Shown piece by piece: positions 42,397-52,734 of a stretch of 64,000 nucleotides of DNA. The translations under genes and the position numbers were made by a program. This DNA comes from Candidatus Brocadia sp. WS118. Lineage in GTDB: Bacteria; Planctomycetota; Brocadiia; Brocadiales; Brocadiaceae. The notes below the pieces were generated by a model. The model saw nothing but the letters and a program-made list of their open reading frames with translations, had not been told where the DNA came from and did not search any database. The stretch covers positions 1 to 64,000 of the forward strand of contig PHFX01000004.1 in the NCBI GenBank assembly GCA_007618135.1, read 5' to 3'. Numbering within the stretch: the stretch's first letter is position 1; each line of letters starts with the position of its first letter.

Positions 42397-43407
42397 ATGT
42401 TATTTTTCAGCTATGAAGATTATAGAATCATTGTTTATGTCCTTTCAGGTCTGATTTTTCTCCTCTATTTATTCCTCTGCCGGAGAAAATCTGTATGGTT
42501 AAAGGCCTTTGGCCAGCGAAGTTTACTTAACAAATTCAGCAGAATTCCCACCATATACCGAAACCTCTTAAAAGGCGCTTGCATGAGCGCCGCGTGTTGC
42601 ACCCTGGGGTTAGTTGTCTTGCAGCCGAAATGGCAGACAAGCCGGGATCACTATGAAAAAGAAGGATTGGAGATCGTCTTTGTGCTGGATGTCTCCATCA
42701 GCATGCTCGCTGAAGATGTAAAACCCAACCGACTACAGCGTGCAAAGATGGAGATATCACATCTTGTGCATCGGTTGGAAGGAGACCGTGTCGGTTTGAT
42801 CGTATTTGCCGCCCGCGCATTTTCTCTTCTCCCATACCCGACCAATGACTATGAACGAGTCTTTCTGCGTGTTCTGAATATGATTAATGAAAATTACGTA
42901 CGCTTTGTGCCTTACGGAACGAACATCGGCAATGCATTTATCCTGGCAATGAATAGCTTTGGCACGGAAAACGCAAAGAAGGTAATGATCCTCCTGACCG
43001 ATGGTGAAGAACAAATCATTACCCGAAGCCAGGTAGCTGAGGCCGTAAAACTGCTGTTGGAGAGGAGAGATATCGCTATTTATGTAGTTGGAATCGGAGA
43101 TCCTAATGATGCCTCACCCATACCTAAACGAGACCGTGAAGGGAACATATCGGGATATGAAATGACAGAAGAAGGGGAAACGATTTATACCAAGCCTAAC
43201 CCGGCATTTTTACGGGAGATTGCAGAGGCGGTAGGCGGAGACTATCAGCACGATGCCACGGGTGACGAACTCAGGCATATCTTTGAACAGGTGCTTGAGA
43301 AACACAGGAATATCGTGGGAATCAAAAAGAAAAACATTATCAAAGATATTTCCCAATATTTCCTCGGTGGTGCATTGGCGTTGCTTGCGCTGTACTTTAT
43401 ATTATGA
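42397..43407 (+). CDS. VWA-domain membrane protein (BatA/BatB-like)
   Basis: A 336-residue membrane protein: two N-terminal helices (YVLSGLIFLLYLFLC, LKGACMSAACCTLGLVVL), a von Willebrand A domain with MIDAS motif VLDVSISM (DxSxS) and the later YGTNIGNAF and LLTDGEEQI (Thr and Asp metal ligands), and a C-terminal helix (YFLGGALALLALYFIL). It fits BatA/BatB of the Bat family; the partner MoxR ATPase is not in the window. It follows the TPR gene by 156 bases that contain no gene. Confidence 0.82.
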   Translation: MLFFSYEDYRIIVYVLSGLIFLLYLFLCRRKSVWLKAFGQRSLLNKFSRIPTIYRNLLKGACMSAACCTLGLVVLQPKWQTSRDHYEKEGLEIVFVLDVSISMLAEDVKPNRLQRAKMEISHLVHRLEGDRVGLIVFAARAFSLLPYPTNDYERVFLRVLNMINENYVRFVPYGTNIGNAFILAMNSFGTENAKKVMILLTDGEEQIITRSQVAEAVKLLLERRDIAIYVVGIGDPNDASPIPKRDREGNISGYEMTEEGETIYTKPNPAFLREIAEAVGGDYQHDATGDELRHIFEQVLEKHRNIVGIKKKNIIKDISQYFLGGALALLALYFIL

Positions 43408-43424
43408 CGTATTTTGCAAAGATA

Positions 43425-43493
43425 AAATGTGTTGATAGCCTTTGAGATGTTAGACGGGAGGTTCTAAATCCCCAAGAGACAATCAACACATTT
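43425..43493. terminator. 12-base inverted repeat between convergent genes
   Basis: AAATGTGTTGAT (43425-43436) and ATCAACACATTT (43482-43493) are perfect inverted copies, 45 bases apart, in the short gap between the VWA gene and the chemoreceptor gene. The inner part can fold too (GGGA..TCCC). A bidirectional terminator is plausible, though the T-run is short. Confidence 0.45.
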
Positions 43494-43505
43494 CTGATGT
43501 ATCCG

Positions 43506-45632
43506 TTAGAAATCCTTAAAAGCCTCTTCATCCATTGGAATAATTGCATCTGCACTCAAACCTATCAAATGTCTATTGCCAAAACCTCGCTTTTTTCCAT
43601 TTCCGTTGCCTTTATCATGCGTGATAAGATCGGTGTTTTGTTTGTTGGTTAATACCTTTTTGTTCCTTCCTACAGATATCTGTACCGGTTCTGTTACTTG
43701 GTCAGGTTTATTTTCCACCTGCGGTTTATCTTTATGCGTCTCCGCCTTCCTGTTCCCAGACTCTTGAGCAATTTTATCTACCAGAGAGAGCAAGCTGTTT
43801 GCCTGTGCAGACAGCTCTTCGCTTGCCGATGCCGTCTCTTCAGCATTTGCAGCATTTTGCTGTATGACCTGATCCATCTGGGTTATGGCTTTACCTACCT
43901 GGCTGACACCTTCAGACTGTTCCTGTGATGTATTGGCAATCTCGTTTACCAAGTCAGTTGTCTTCTTGACATTTTTTACAATTTCTTTGAGAGATGCTCC
44001 TACCTTGTTTGTTAATTCCACACCGGCATCTACCTTCCCCACGCTATCTTCGATAAGCTGGGCGGTCTCCTTTGCAGCGTTGGCGCTCCGTTGTGCCAGG
44101 TTTCTTACCTCTTCTGCAACTACAGCAAATCCTTTCCCATGTTCTCCTGCCCTTGCTGCTTCTACAGCAGCATTCAGGGCTAACAGATTGGTCTGAAATG
44201 CAATCTCATCGATAATCTTGATAATATTTGATATTTTCTTGCTGCTGCCACTGATCTCGTGTATCGCCGAGTTAAGCATTCCCATGGCACGGTCACCCTG
44301 TTCTGCAGAAGTATTACACAGGTTGGCCAGGCTGGCGGCTTCTTTGGCATTATCGGCATTTCGTTCGGCCATCGAGGATATCTCTTCTGTAGCTGAAGAG
44401 GTCTCCTCAATTGAAGCCGCTTGTTTTGATGATCCCTCAGCCAGATTCTGGCTGGATTCTGAAATCTGTTCCGCTGCTGCAGCAACCTGAGAAGACCCCT
44501 CCGTAAGATCGGAGAGCAACATCTTAAAGAGCCCGGAAATCTTTCCCGTAATCTTCAGCACGATCCACCCAAGCCCTGTTACAAAAAGCAATGCCGCTAT
44601 GCCAATAATAAAATTCCAATTTTTTAATAAGGCCGCTGCTTTAAAGGCTTCTTCCTTGTCGATTTCTGCAATAACCGCCCATTTCGTATCTTTTATATCA
44701 AGAGATGCATATGCGCTTAATACTTCCGAACCCCGGTAATCTTTTATTATCTTACACTCACTCTTCCCTGCCAATGCATCCCTTGTTGCCTCTGTATCTA
44801 TCTTGTTTACCAATATCGTTCTTTTGTCAAAAAATCTGGAGTCAGACCTCATAAATCTGTCACTTCCCACAAGATAGGTTTCGCCTGTTTCTCCTAAGCC
44901 AGCCCTTTCCGTCATAATATTATTGATCTGATCGATTGGTATTTGAATCACCAAAACACCTATTTTGTTAAACCCGGAATAGATAGGCGCAGCAATGAAC
45001 GAGGCGGGTTCAAGGTTGGAAGGTTCGTATGGCTCAAAGTCAGCCATCTTTACAAGATCATGTCCATCGGCGCTGTTTACTTCATGATAGAGTCTGGAAA
45101 TATTCGTATCCGTATATGGGCCACTCACAAGGTTAGAACCAAAATCTGGTTCTTTAAAGGCGGTATATATGATATCACCGGTCTCTGAATCTATTAGAAA
45201 AATGTCATAATAACCGCATTTTTCCAATAAGTTTTTGAAATACGGATGATACGTAGCGTGTAAACTGCTGTATTTACTTCCATCGGTCGCGTGGAGAAAG
45301 TCGATTTTTTTCTCGTTACGAAAAGGATTTTTTTTGACGTAAAGCTCATGGGCTTTCTCCGCCCCTATCTCCTTGAATGCCAGTTTTAGTTCCATCATGG
45401 CGTTGGAGATCGTCGGATCTTCAGATAATGCGGATATATCCAGCCGTATTCTCTCAAAATATTCCTCTATCTGTCTCTTTTTTATGTCCCTCACAGAAGT
45501 CAAATGGTTGAAAGACTGCTCATAAAGAGATTTACTGGCTATGCGATAACTCAACACGCTCGTAATTATAAAAGGCAGTAAACCAGCAATTACAAATAGG
45601 GTAATAATCTTTGTGTTAAGGGTAATCTTCAT
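43506..45632 (-). CDS. Methyl-accepting chemotaxis protein
   Basis: Chemoreceptor that senses an extracellular ligand and signals through CheA/CheW. After an N-terminal helix ([21 protein letters not shown]) lies a periplasmic dCache-like domain (about residues 40-330), a second helix ([19 protein letters not shown]) and a long cytoplasmic coil with the signalling hairpin [20 protein letters not shown] and [20 protein letters not shown] classic HAMP is not evident. The ATG at 45632 with AGGAGGT nine bases upstream is better than an in-frame ATG 16 codons earlier. Length is then 708 residues. Confidence 0.9.
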   Translation of the reverse strand: MKITLNTKIITLFVIAGLLPFIITSVLSYRIASKSLYEQSFNHLTSVRDIKKRQIEEYFERIRLDISALSEDPTISNAMMELKLAFKEIGAEKAHELYVKKNPFRNEKKIDFLHATDGSKYSSLHATYHPYFKNLLEKCGYYDIFLIDSETGDIIYTAFKEPDFGSNLVSGPYTDTNISRLYHEVNSADGHDLVKMADFEPYEPSNLEPASFIAAPIYSGFNKIGVLVIQIPIDQINNIMTERAGLGETGETYLVGSDRFMRSDSRFFDKRTILVNKIDTEATRDALAGKSECKIIKDYRGSEVLSAYASLDIKDTKWAVIAEIDKEEAFKAAALLKNWNFIIGIAALLFVTGLGWIVLKITGKISGLFKMLLSDLTEGSSQVAAAAEQISESSQNLAEGSSKQAASIEETSSATEEISSMAERNADNAKEAASLANLCNTSAEQGDRAMGMLNSAIHEISGSSKKISNIIKIIDEIAFQTNLLALNAAVEAARAGEHGKGFAVVAEEVRNLAQRSANAAKETAQLIEDSVGKVDAGVELTNKVGASLKEIVKNVKKTTDLVNEIANTSQEQSEGVSQVGKAITQMDQVIQQNAANAEETASASEELSAQANSLLSLVDKIAQESGNRKAETHKDKPQVENKPDQVTEPVQISVGRNKKVLTNKQNTDLITHDKGNGNGKKRGFGNRHLIGLSADAIIPMDEEAFKDF

Positions 45633-46209
45633 TAACGTAGTACCTCCTCTTGTTATGAGACATTTTAATAAAACATTCATGCCGGTATATCTGCATGAAG
45701 GGAAATTAAAATTTCATGGAGGGCAGGGAGGTAGAATCCAGCTTCCACGGGCAGAGGAGATATCCCGAAAGGATACATAAAATATATTCATTCTTGCCTG
45801 ATGCCACTCCTGATTCATACTTATCGGCAAATTAATGAAAATTATTTGATATAAAATATTTAATAATACTAAATATTATGATTTTTAGGTTCATAAGCAT
45901 GCTTTGACCTCTGTTCCATACTTCAAGTCGAAGAAGTTGCGTTTTCTCCGCAAAACTACACCTGCAATGACGTATTCCTTATGGAATCCAGGAATAATTT
46001 TTGGTATTTTTCTTTTCATATACTCAAGCTATACCATATCGTATTATCAGATTATTCATACGAATGTGGTCATGTTATAATTGAAGAGTTTGAGAATGCA
46101 TAAGGAGACAATGCTTCCGCAGCATCAGGAAGGATACTCTGGTTTTGCTAGAGCCCCGGCTGCATCTTCAATCGTAAGGACAACGGATGATTATTAAGGA
46201 GATGATATT
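45633..46209. other. Intergenic region between divergent chemoreceptor and tex genes
   Basis: Almost 580 bases, no gene recognised. A small hairpin TATCC-CGAAA-GGATA lies near 45761 in the chemoreceptor leader. I compared the leader with c-di-GMP riboswitch features and saw no match. The tex ribosome binding site AAGGAGAT is at 46196. Confidence 0.45.
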
Positions 46210-48345
46210 ATGAGCAACGGACATATTGCAAAGATTGGTGAAGAGCTCAATCTAACGACGAAACAAGTACTGGCAACTTCCGCACTCCTTGAGGAAGGCG
46301 CTACTGTGCCCTTTATCGCCCGGTACCGAAAAGAGGCCACCGGCTCTCTGGATGAAATTGCTGTTACAACGATTCGTGACCGGCTTGATCAGCTCAGGGA
46401 ATTGGATAAACGGCGTGAGGCCATCCTGAAATCTCTGGAGGAGCGGGGACAACTTACCGACGAACTAAAGGAGAATATCCTTGCAGCAGAGACGATGGCA
46501 ATTCTGGAGGATATCTATTTGCCCTATCGTCCGAAACGCCGCACCCGGGCAACTATTGCCAGAGAAAAGGGGCTAGAACCACTGGCCCAGGGTATCTTTG
46601 CCCAGGGTGAACCTGACGCATATTGTTCTGCTCATACCTTTATAAGCGCTGAAAAAGAGGTTGATACCGCTGAAGATGCACTTGCAGGGGCACGCGATAT
46701 TATTGCCGAATGGGTCAACGAAGACCTTACTGCCAGGACAAGGATTCGTGAACTATTTCTTGCAAAAGGAGCCTTCAGGACAAAAGTAATTTCAGGCAAG
46801 GAAGAGGACGGACTGAAGTATAAGGATTATTTTGAGTGGGAAGAACCGGTATCAACTGCCCCGTCCCATAGAATTTTAGCGATGAGACGCGGTGAAAAAG
46901 AGGGGTTCCTGAGCCTGCGCATTGCGCCTGCTGAAGAAGATGCCATCGCCATCCTTGAATCGCTCTTTGTAAAAGGAGACGGAGAATCTTCCCTGCAAGT
47001 CAGGATGGCAACTCACGACAGCTACAAACGGCTCCTGTCCATATCCATGGAAACGGAGATCCGTCTCGAAACAAGGAAAAGAGCGGATGAAGAGGCGATC
47101 AGGGTTTTTGCCGAAAATCTCAGGCAACTTTTGCTTGCGCCACCCCTGGGGCAAAAAAACGTCCTTGCCATCGATCCGGGATTTCGCACCGGATGCAAGG
47201 TGGTCTGCCTGGACAAACAGGGCAAACTGCTCCATACCGACACGATATATCCCCAACAGTCTGAGAAAAGTTCATCAGAGGCGGCAGCGAAGATTGTCCG
47301 GCTGTGTGACACCTTTCAGGTAGAGACCATTGCAATCGGAAACGGCACCGCCGGGAGGGAAACAGAGGCATTTATCCGGAAGCTCGATTTGCCTGAAAAG
47401 ATTCTTATCGTCATGGTAAATGAAAGCGGTGCATCGGTTTATTCTGCATCAGATGTGGCTCGTGAAGAATTTCCCGATCAGGATGTAACGGTGCGGGGGG
47501 CTGTGTCCATTGGCAGACGGCTTATGGATCCCCTTGCAGAACTGGTGAAGATAGACCCCAAAGCCATTGGTGTGGGACAATACCAGCACGATGTTGATCA
47601 GGGAGTTTTGAAACGCTGTCTGGATGACGTCGTTATGAGTTGCGTAAATCTTGTTGGCGTTGAGGTCAACACAGCCAGCAGGCAATTGCTCATGTATGTC
47701 TCTGGTTTGGGACCTCAGATTGCCAAAAACCTCGTTGAATACCGTGACGAACACGGTCCTTTCCGATCCAGGGCGGAATTGAAAAAAGTAAGTAAACTGG
47801 GACCAAAGGCCTTTGAACAAGCGGCAGGCTTCCTGCGCATCAGGAATGGTGAAAACCTGCTCGACAGGAGTGCTGTGCATCCGGAGAGCTATCACCTTGT
47901 GGATGCCATGGCAAACGACATGAAATGCTCGGTGCTTGATTTCATGCAGGACGAGCGCCTTCGGGGAAGGATAGACCTCACAAAATATGTAAAGGATTCG
48001 GTAGGACTGCCGACGCTCAATGATATTGTGAATGAATTAGCAAAACCTGGCCGTGATCCACGCGAGAAGTTTGAGGCATGTAGTTTTACCAAAGGGATCG
48101 AAAAAATTGAGGATGTTACGCCAGGCATGAAACTTCCCGGTGTAGTAACGAACATAACCGCGTTTGGTGCCTTTGTCGATATCGGGGTTCACCAGGACGG
48201 CCTGGTACACATCAGTCAGATTTCCGATCGCTTTGTAAAAAATCCCGGCGATGTCGTGAAAGTTCATGAGAAAGTAACCGTCACCGTGCTGGATGTGGAC
48301 CTGAAAAGGAAGAGGATTTCCCTGTCCCTGAAAAAACAACCGTAA
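46210..48345 (+). CDS. tex: Tex-family S1 RNA-binding protein
   Basis: Cytoplasmic nucleic acid-binding protein related to Spt6, affecting transcription. The 711 residues show the order known for Tex: N-terminal helical domain (ATSALLEEGATVPFIARYRK), a YqgF/RNase H-like domain (LAIDPGFRTGCKVVCLD), helix-hairpin-helix modules (GPQIAKNLVEYRDEHGPF, LKKVSKLGPKAFEQAAGFL) and a C-terminal S1 domain from about residue 640 (MKLPGVVTNITAFGAFVDIG). Length is slightly below the usual 720-780. A good ribosome binding site precedes ATG 46210. Confidence 0.95.
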   Translation: MSNGHIAKIGEELNLTTKQVLATSALLEEGATVPFIARYRKEATGSLDEIAVTTIRDRLDQLRELDKRREAILKSLEERGQLTDELKENILAAETMAILEDIYLPYRPKRRTRATIAREKGLEPLAQGIFAQGEPDAYCSAHTFISAEKEVDTAEDALAGARDIIAEWVNEDLTARTRIRELFLAKGAFRTKVISGKEEDGLKYKDYFEWEEPVSTAPSHRILAMRRGEKEGFLSLRIAPAEEDAIAILESLFVKGDGESSLQVRMATHDSYKRLLSISMETEIRLETRKRADEEAIRVFAENLRQLLLAPPLGQKNVLAIDPGFRTGCKVVCLDKQGKLLHTDTIYPQQSEKSSSEAAAKIVRLCDTFQVETIAIGNGTAGRETEAFIRKLDLPEKILIVMVNESGASVYSASDVAREEFPDQDVTVRGAVSIGRRLMDPLAELVKIDPKAIGVGQYQHDVDQGVLKRCLDDVVMSCVNLVGVEVNTASRQLLMYVSGLGPQIAKNLVEYRDEHGPFRSRAELKKVSKLGPKAFEQAAGFLRIRNGENLLDRSAVHPESYHLVDAMANDMKCSVLDFMQDERLRGRIDLTKYVKDSVGLPTLNDIVNELAKPGRDPREKFEACSFTKGIEKIEDVTPGMKLPGVVTNITAFGAFVDIGVHQDGLVHISQISDRFVKNPGDVVKVHEKVTVTVLDVDLKRKRISLSLKKQP

Positions 48346-48374
48346 GGAAACGTGAAGCGATTATTTTTTCATGC

Positions 48375-49151
48375 TCAATCCCGCACCTTGCCCACGGGCG
48401 ACAGATAGATGGCGAACTCATCTTTCCCATTAATCCGGAGCAACCGGTCCAGGGCTTCCTGATCATAGGCGGCAATGGCGCACGTCCCTGCGCCAATCGC
48501 CTCGCATGCCAGATAGAGATTCTGGCATACATGCCCTGCGTCGATAGCAATAACTTTATGGGCTGCCAGGTGGTAGCGCCACTCCATCCGGTAAGGAATA
48601 GCCGTCCAGATGAACGACACCGCTGCATTCCCCGGATAGGGCTGCCGGAAAACGGCATCGACCAGCTTTCTTGCAAGGTGCTCTTCAGAAAATTCAAAGA
48701 GCAATTGATGGGTAAGCGGAAGATACCGGTAGACGCCCTGATCCAGTCCTTTTCCGTTGAGTACCACCAGATACGTCTCAAATGCATGGCGGCATCCTGC
48801 TGAGGGTACGGTGCGATAGGCATGGCCGCCCACAATCTCCCCCCGCACACCCTGGGTCGCCCAGAGAAGGAAAGAGATTTCTTCCAGGGTGAGAGGTTCT
48901 TTTGTGTATGACCGCCGGCTCTCCCGATGCCCGATCGCCGTGACAATATCGGCGCCGCCAATATTTTTCCACGCCCCAGGTTTCACAAGGTCAATGCGCA
49001 CGGCATCAGCACGATACGGCTTTTCAACGGGTGGAATATCAACTCCCCGGTTTTGGTCTGTCTGGGAAAAATCAATCTCTTTCCGGATACTATCCTTGAG
49101 AAAGTACCGGTATTGCGTTATCAGATTTTCGTTCATAGCCTTCATCCCCAT
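48375..49151 (-). CDS. SagB-type nitroreductase-like oxidoreductase
   Basis: FMN-dependent oxidoreductase of the SagB/ThcOx group within the nitroreductase superfamily. The 258-residue protein has the flavin-binding IGHRESRRSYTKEPLTLEEI (family RRS/R element), FLLWATQGV, RTVPSAGCRHAFETYLVV and AIDAGHVCQNLYLACEAIG. Members that install azoles lie beside YcaO proteins; none is visible here, so the substrate is unknown. In-frame ATGs at 49151, 49145 and 49136 compete; none has a clear ribosome binding site. It is convergent with tex. Confidence 0.85.
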   Translation of the reverse strand: MGMKAMNENLITQYRYFLKDSIRKEIDFSQTDQNRGVDIPPVEKPYRADAVRIDLVKPGAWKNIGGADIVTAIGHRESRRSYTKEPLTLEEISFLLWATQGVRGEIVGGHAYRTVPSAGCRHAFETYLVVLNGKGLDQGVYRYLPLTHQLLFEFSEEHLARKLVDAVFRQPYPGNAAVSFIWTAIPYRMEWRYHLAAHKVIAIDAGHVCQNLYLACEAIGAGTCAIAAYDQEALDRLLRINGKDEFAIYLSPVGKVRD

Positions 49152-49534
49152 TTCTTATGGAATGTGTTTATACTTATAGTGTAACATCGAACAAATCTCT
49201 TTGCAAAAGGATACCCAATACGATAAGAACTGTTTTCCCGTTTTCTCTGTCTTATATTTTTCATACGAATAGATCATCTAATAAGCGGTGAATTACGGAT
49301 AATTTTTCAATGGTATTATTGATTTTACAAACCCGATAAATAAAAAATTGATGTCAAACCAATTTACGGTTAAACTATAAATTGGAATATTTCGGTTCTT
49401 CTGCTCTTTCATCCGGTTTATTCCTCTTTATTTCCAATCATTGCTCTGGAGTTATTTGAAGTATTCCTATTTTTGCAAAAGATTAAGTTTTACTGTGATT
49501 AGCCTTGTCATCCTCGTTAGCGACTGAATCACGC
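49152..49534. other. Intergenic region between divergent SagB-like and mprF genes
   Basis: About 380 bases, A/T-rich, no gene or clear palindrome. It must contain two divergent promoters. Many TTGnnn and TAnnnT combinations exist and I could not choose among them. Confidence 0.4.
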
Positions 49535-52084
49535 ATGGGAAACAAATTCCTTCGCAACCTTACTCCTTTATTTGGTGTGTTACTCTTTGCTGCAGCGCTT
49601 TGGGCGCTCCATTATGAATTAAAAGAGTATCACTATCGAGATGTATTGCAACACTTGAAGACACTCCCCAGTATGTGCATTCTTCTCGCCCTCTTGTTCA
49701 CTTCACTTAGTTACTTGGTAATGACCGGGTACGACTTCCTTGCCCTTCGCTATGTAAATCATCCGCTTGGATATGGTAAGATTGCTATTGCTGGCTTCAT
49801 AGGTTATGCCTTCAGCAACAATATCGGGTTCACCATGCTTGCTGCGATACGCTACCGGCTCTACTCATCCTGGGGACTTTCTCCGGTAGATATCATAAAA
49901 ATTGTTGCCTTTTGTGGTCTGGCCTTCTGGTTAGGCATCTTTACCGTAGGAGGAGTGCTTTTTATCATTGATCCATTTGAAATTCCACCTGGGATCCGCT
50001 TTCACTCTGTGTCTTTAACCTATCTTGGAATACTCTTCCTCGTCTTTATTGCCGGATACTTATTATTCAGCGAATTGAAAAGGAAACCTCTGAAAATTTT
50101 CCGATGGGAGTTTTCTATACCCTCTTTAAAGTTTTCTCTTTCTTCGGTAGCAATAGCTTGCCTGGATGTAATACTGAACGGGAGCGTACTGTATGTCCTG
50201 CTCCCCCCTCATGATGCCTTGTCTTACCCAAAGATCCTTGGCATCTTCGTAATAGCACAGTCAGCAGGATTAGTCAGCCATATTCCCGGCGGACTTGGAA
50301 TCTTTGAAACAGTAGTCATCTTCTTTCTCTCGCCAATCCTACCCGTTTCAGCCATCCTTGGATCGCTTTTGGCATTCAGGGGAATATACTATCTACTGCC
50401 CATGTGTATTGCCGCGGCCCTCCTGGGTATGCACGAATTCCTTCAGAGAAAGGAGGCATTCAAACTGGTTGCCCGTATCTTTGGACAGTGGGTGTCAGAG
50501 ATTGTACCAAACATACTTTGCTTTGCCACTTTTGTTGGAGGCGCAATCCTGCTCTTTTCTGGATCAGTTCCGGCAGAAAAAATTCGCATGCTGTGGGTTA
50601 AGGATATAATTCCGCTTCCAATTTTGGAAATCTCCCATTTTTTGGGCAGCCTGGCAGGCATGTTGCTTCTCATACTATCCTGGGGGCTGCAGCGAAGACT
50701 CAACGCCGCATACCCGCTTGCCGCAGCTCTTCTTATCGCTGGAATTGTCTTTTCCCTGCTGAAAGGATTCGATTACGAGGCGGCGATCATCCTTGCGATC
50801 ATGTTGGGTGCACTCCTGCCTTCCCGCAGCCATTTCTACCGCAAAACATCTCTCATAAACGAACCGGTCACTTCAGGATGGATTGCGGCTATTGTCTTTG
50901 TTATGCTTTGTTCAGTCTGGCTGGTGTTCTTTACATACAAGCATATTAAGTATTCGGATGAATTATGGTGGCATTTCAGTCTGTCTGGAGATGCTCCGAG
51001 ATCTCTTCGTGCTACCGTGGGAGTTGTGGTTATAGCGCTTTGTTTTGCCGTGTTTAAATTACTCCGTCCGGCCCTTATAAGGCCCTCGATTCCTCTCACG
51101 GCTGATTTAGGCATGATCTGTTCCATAGTAAATAGTTCAAAAAATACGTATGCTAACATAGCCCTGCTTGGTGATAAATCCTTCCTATTCAGTGAACGCA
51201 AAGACGCCTTTATTATGTATGCTATCAACGGCAGGAGTTGGGTGGCATTTCGTGACCCGGTTGGCCCTGAAAGCGAAATGCCTGAACTGATCTGGAAATT
51301 TCGCGAGATGTGCGACCGCCATGATGGATGGACCATCTTCTATGAAATCAATCAAAGGAATCTCCATGTGTATATCGACCTTGGCCTCACGTTGCTTAAG
51401 CTTGGAGAAGAGGCTCGCGTTTCCCTGCCGGGATTTTCCCTTGAAGGTATGATGCATAAAGGACTACGCTATACCCGCAATCGGCTTGAAAAAGAGGGTT
51501 GTATTTTTGAACTGATTCCAACAGGTAAAGTTCCGTCGTTACTGCCGGAATTCAAGATAATATCAGACTCATGGCTGACAAAGAAGAAGGTTACTGAAAA
51601 AGGATTCAGCACAGGTTTTTTTGATGCAGAATACTTGAAAAATTTCCCTGCCGGAATAGTAAGAAAAAATGGCAAAATCATTGCCTTTGTGAATATCTGG
51701 CAAGGAGCGGAGAAGGAGGAGCTTTCGTTAGATCTTATGCGCTACACCCCCGATGCCCCGCATGGCGTCATGGAATATCTGTTTATCCAGCTCATGTTAT
51801 GGGGGAAACAGGAAGGATATCAGTGGTTTAACCTGGGAATGGCGCCTCTCTCAGGGCTTGAGGGACATGCCCTTGCACCCTTATGGAACAGGCTTGGTGC
51901 GCTAGTTTTCCGCCACGGGGAACATTTTTATAATTTTCAGGGTTTGCGGAGGTACAAAGAAAAATTTGATCCTGAATGGGAGCCGAAATATCTGGCATCG
52001 CCTGGCGGTTTAAAACTACCACGGATTCTTACCAACATCGCCTTCCTTATCTCAAGAGGAACTAAAGGAATTGCTGCACTTTGA
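49535..52084 (+). CDS. mprF: Phosphatidylglycerol lysyltransferase/flippase (MprF-like)
   Basis: Bifunctional membrane protein that in the family aminoacylates phosphatidylglycerol from tRNA and flips the product, lowering surface charge. The 849-residue protein has about a dozen hydrophobic helices in residues 1-500, including the flippase part (IPGGLGIFETVVIFFLSPIL), and a cytosolic DUF2156 synthetase part (about 540-840) with WVAFRDPVGPESEMPELIW and NLGMAPLSGL. ATG 49535 (MGNKFLRNLTPLFGVLL) fits the family start better than an in-frame TTG at 49505. The amino acid attached cannot be told. Confidence 0.88.
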   Translation: MGNKFLRNLTPLFGVLLFAAALWALHYELKEYHYRDVLQHLKTLPSMCILLALLFTSLSYLVMTGYDFLALRYVNHPLGYGKIAIAGFIGYAFSNNIGFTMLAAIRYRLYSSWGLSPVDIIKIVAFCGLAFWLGIFTVGGVLFIIDPFEIPPGIRFHSVSLTYLGILFLVFIAGYLLFSELKRKPLKIFRWEFSIPSLKFSLSSVAIACLDVILNGSVLYVLLPPHDALSYPKILGIFVIAQSAGLVSHIPGGLGIFETVVIFFLSPILPVSAILGSLLAFRGIYYLLPMCIAAALLGMHEFLQRKEAFKLVARIFGQWVSEIVPNILCFATFVGGAILLFSGSVPAEKIRMLWVKDIIPLPILEISHFLGSLAGMLLLILSWGLQRRLNAAYPLAAALLIAGIVFSLLKGFDYEAAIILAIMLGALLPSRSHFYRKTSLINEPVTSGWIAAIVFVMLCSVWLVFFTYKHIKYSDELWWHFSLSGDAPRSLRATVGVVVIALCFAVFKLLRPALIRPSIPLTADLGMICSIVNSSKNTYANIALLGDKSFLFSERKDAFIMYAINGRSWVAFRDPVGPESEMPELIWKFREMCDRHDGWTIFYEINQRNLHVYIDLGLTLLKLGEEARVSLPGFSLEGMMHKGLRYTRNRLEKEGCIFELIPTGKVPSLLPEFKIISDSWLTKKKVTEKGFSTGFFDAEYLKNFPAGIVRKNGKIIAFVNIWQGAEKEELSLDLMRYTPDAPHGVMEYLFIQLMLWGKQEGYQWFNLGMAPLSGLEGHALAPLWNRLGALVFRHGEHFYNFQGLRRYKEKFDPEWEPKYLASPGGLKLPRILTNIAFLISRGTKGIAAL

Positions 52085-52148
52085 TAGAGAGAGATATATT
52101 ACCCTGATATTTCATCGTCAGTTTTCGTAGGTTATTGGCAATAACACC

Positions 52149-52709
52149 ATGACAAACAACACAAAAACCAGTATAGCACCACTGCAAATTTCCAATCACC
52201 TGGCTCGATTAGTGCTTGTCACTTTCATTTTAACGTTTATCGTGGTTAGAGTGCTGGCCTTTTTGATTATGTCCCGTCGAATGCCCGATCTCTACCTGCA
52301 TCTGGGTGGAACACATGTTCACCATCTCAACTATGGCATTTTTCTCCTTGCAGGTGTTGGCGCATATTTGTTGTTTTGGCACCCGATTGGGCAGAGACTA
52401 GAAATAGCGACGATTATTTACGGAAGTGGTATGGCATTAACATTTGATGAGTTTGGAATGTGGCTGCATTTGGGAGGCCCTTACTGGCAACGGGCAAGTC
52501 TGGACGCTATAACGGTGCTTTCTGCTGTGTTTGGCCTGATTGCTTTCGCTCCTTCATTGAAACGGTTTCACTTTCAGCATTGGGCAGGAGCAGCAATTAT
52601 TGCGGTAGCTGTTGGCATCTTCTTTTTCATGCTTTTTGAGTCATTTAAATACGTTAATAAAATCGTTATTCCCGTCCTACAGGAAATCGAGATTACGTCA
52701 CCTCCGTAA
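52149..52709 (+). CDS. Conserved integral membrane protein, unknown
   Basis: A 186-residue protein with about five hydrophobic helices (LVLVTFILTFIVVRVLAFLI, YGIFLLAGVGAYLLFW, AGAAIIAVAVGIFFFMLF). Two clusters stand out, LHLGGTHVHHLNYG and MALTFDEFGMWLHLGG, with several histidines and acids near membrane faces that might bind a metal. I recognise the general type (multi-pass protein found beside lipid genes) but no function. It is 64 bases after mprF on the same strand, so it is probably co-expressed. Confidence 0.65.
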   Translation: MTNNTKTSIAPLQISNHLARLVLVTFILTFIVVRVLAFLIMSRRMPDLYLHLGGTHVHHLNYGIFLLAGVGAYLLFWHPIGQRLEIATIIYGSGMALTFDEFGMWLHLGGPYWQRASLDAITVLSAVFGLIAFAPSLKRFHFQHWAGAAIIAVAVGIFFFMLFESFKYVNKIVIPVLQEIEITSPP

Positions 52710-52734
52710 CCATCTTCACATGAAAGGATAAATA

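Noticed and set aside
45660-45800. Possible c-di-GMP riboswitch in the chemoreceptor leader
   Set aside because: The conserved core of GEMM riboswitches is not present; only a small hairpin with a GAAA-like loop is seen.
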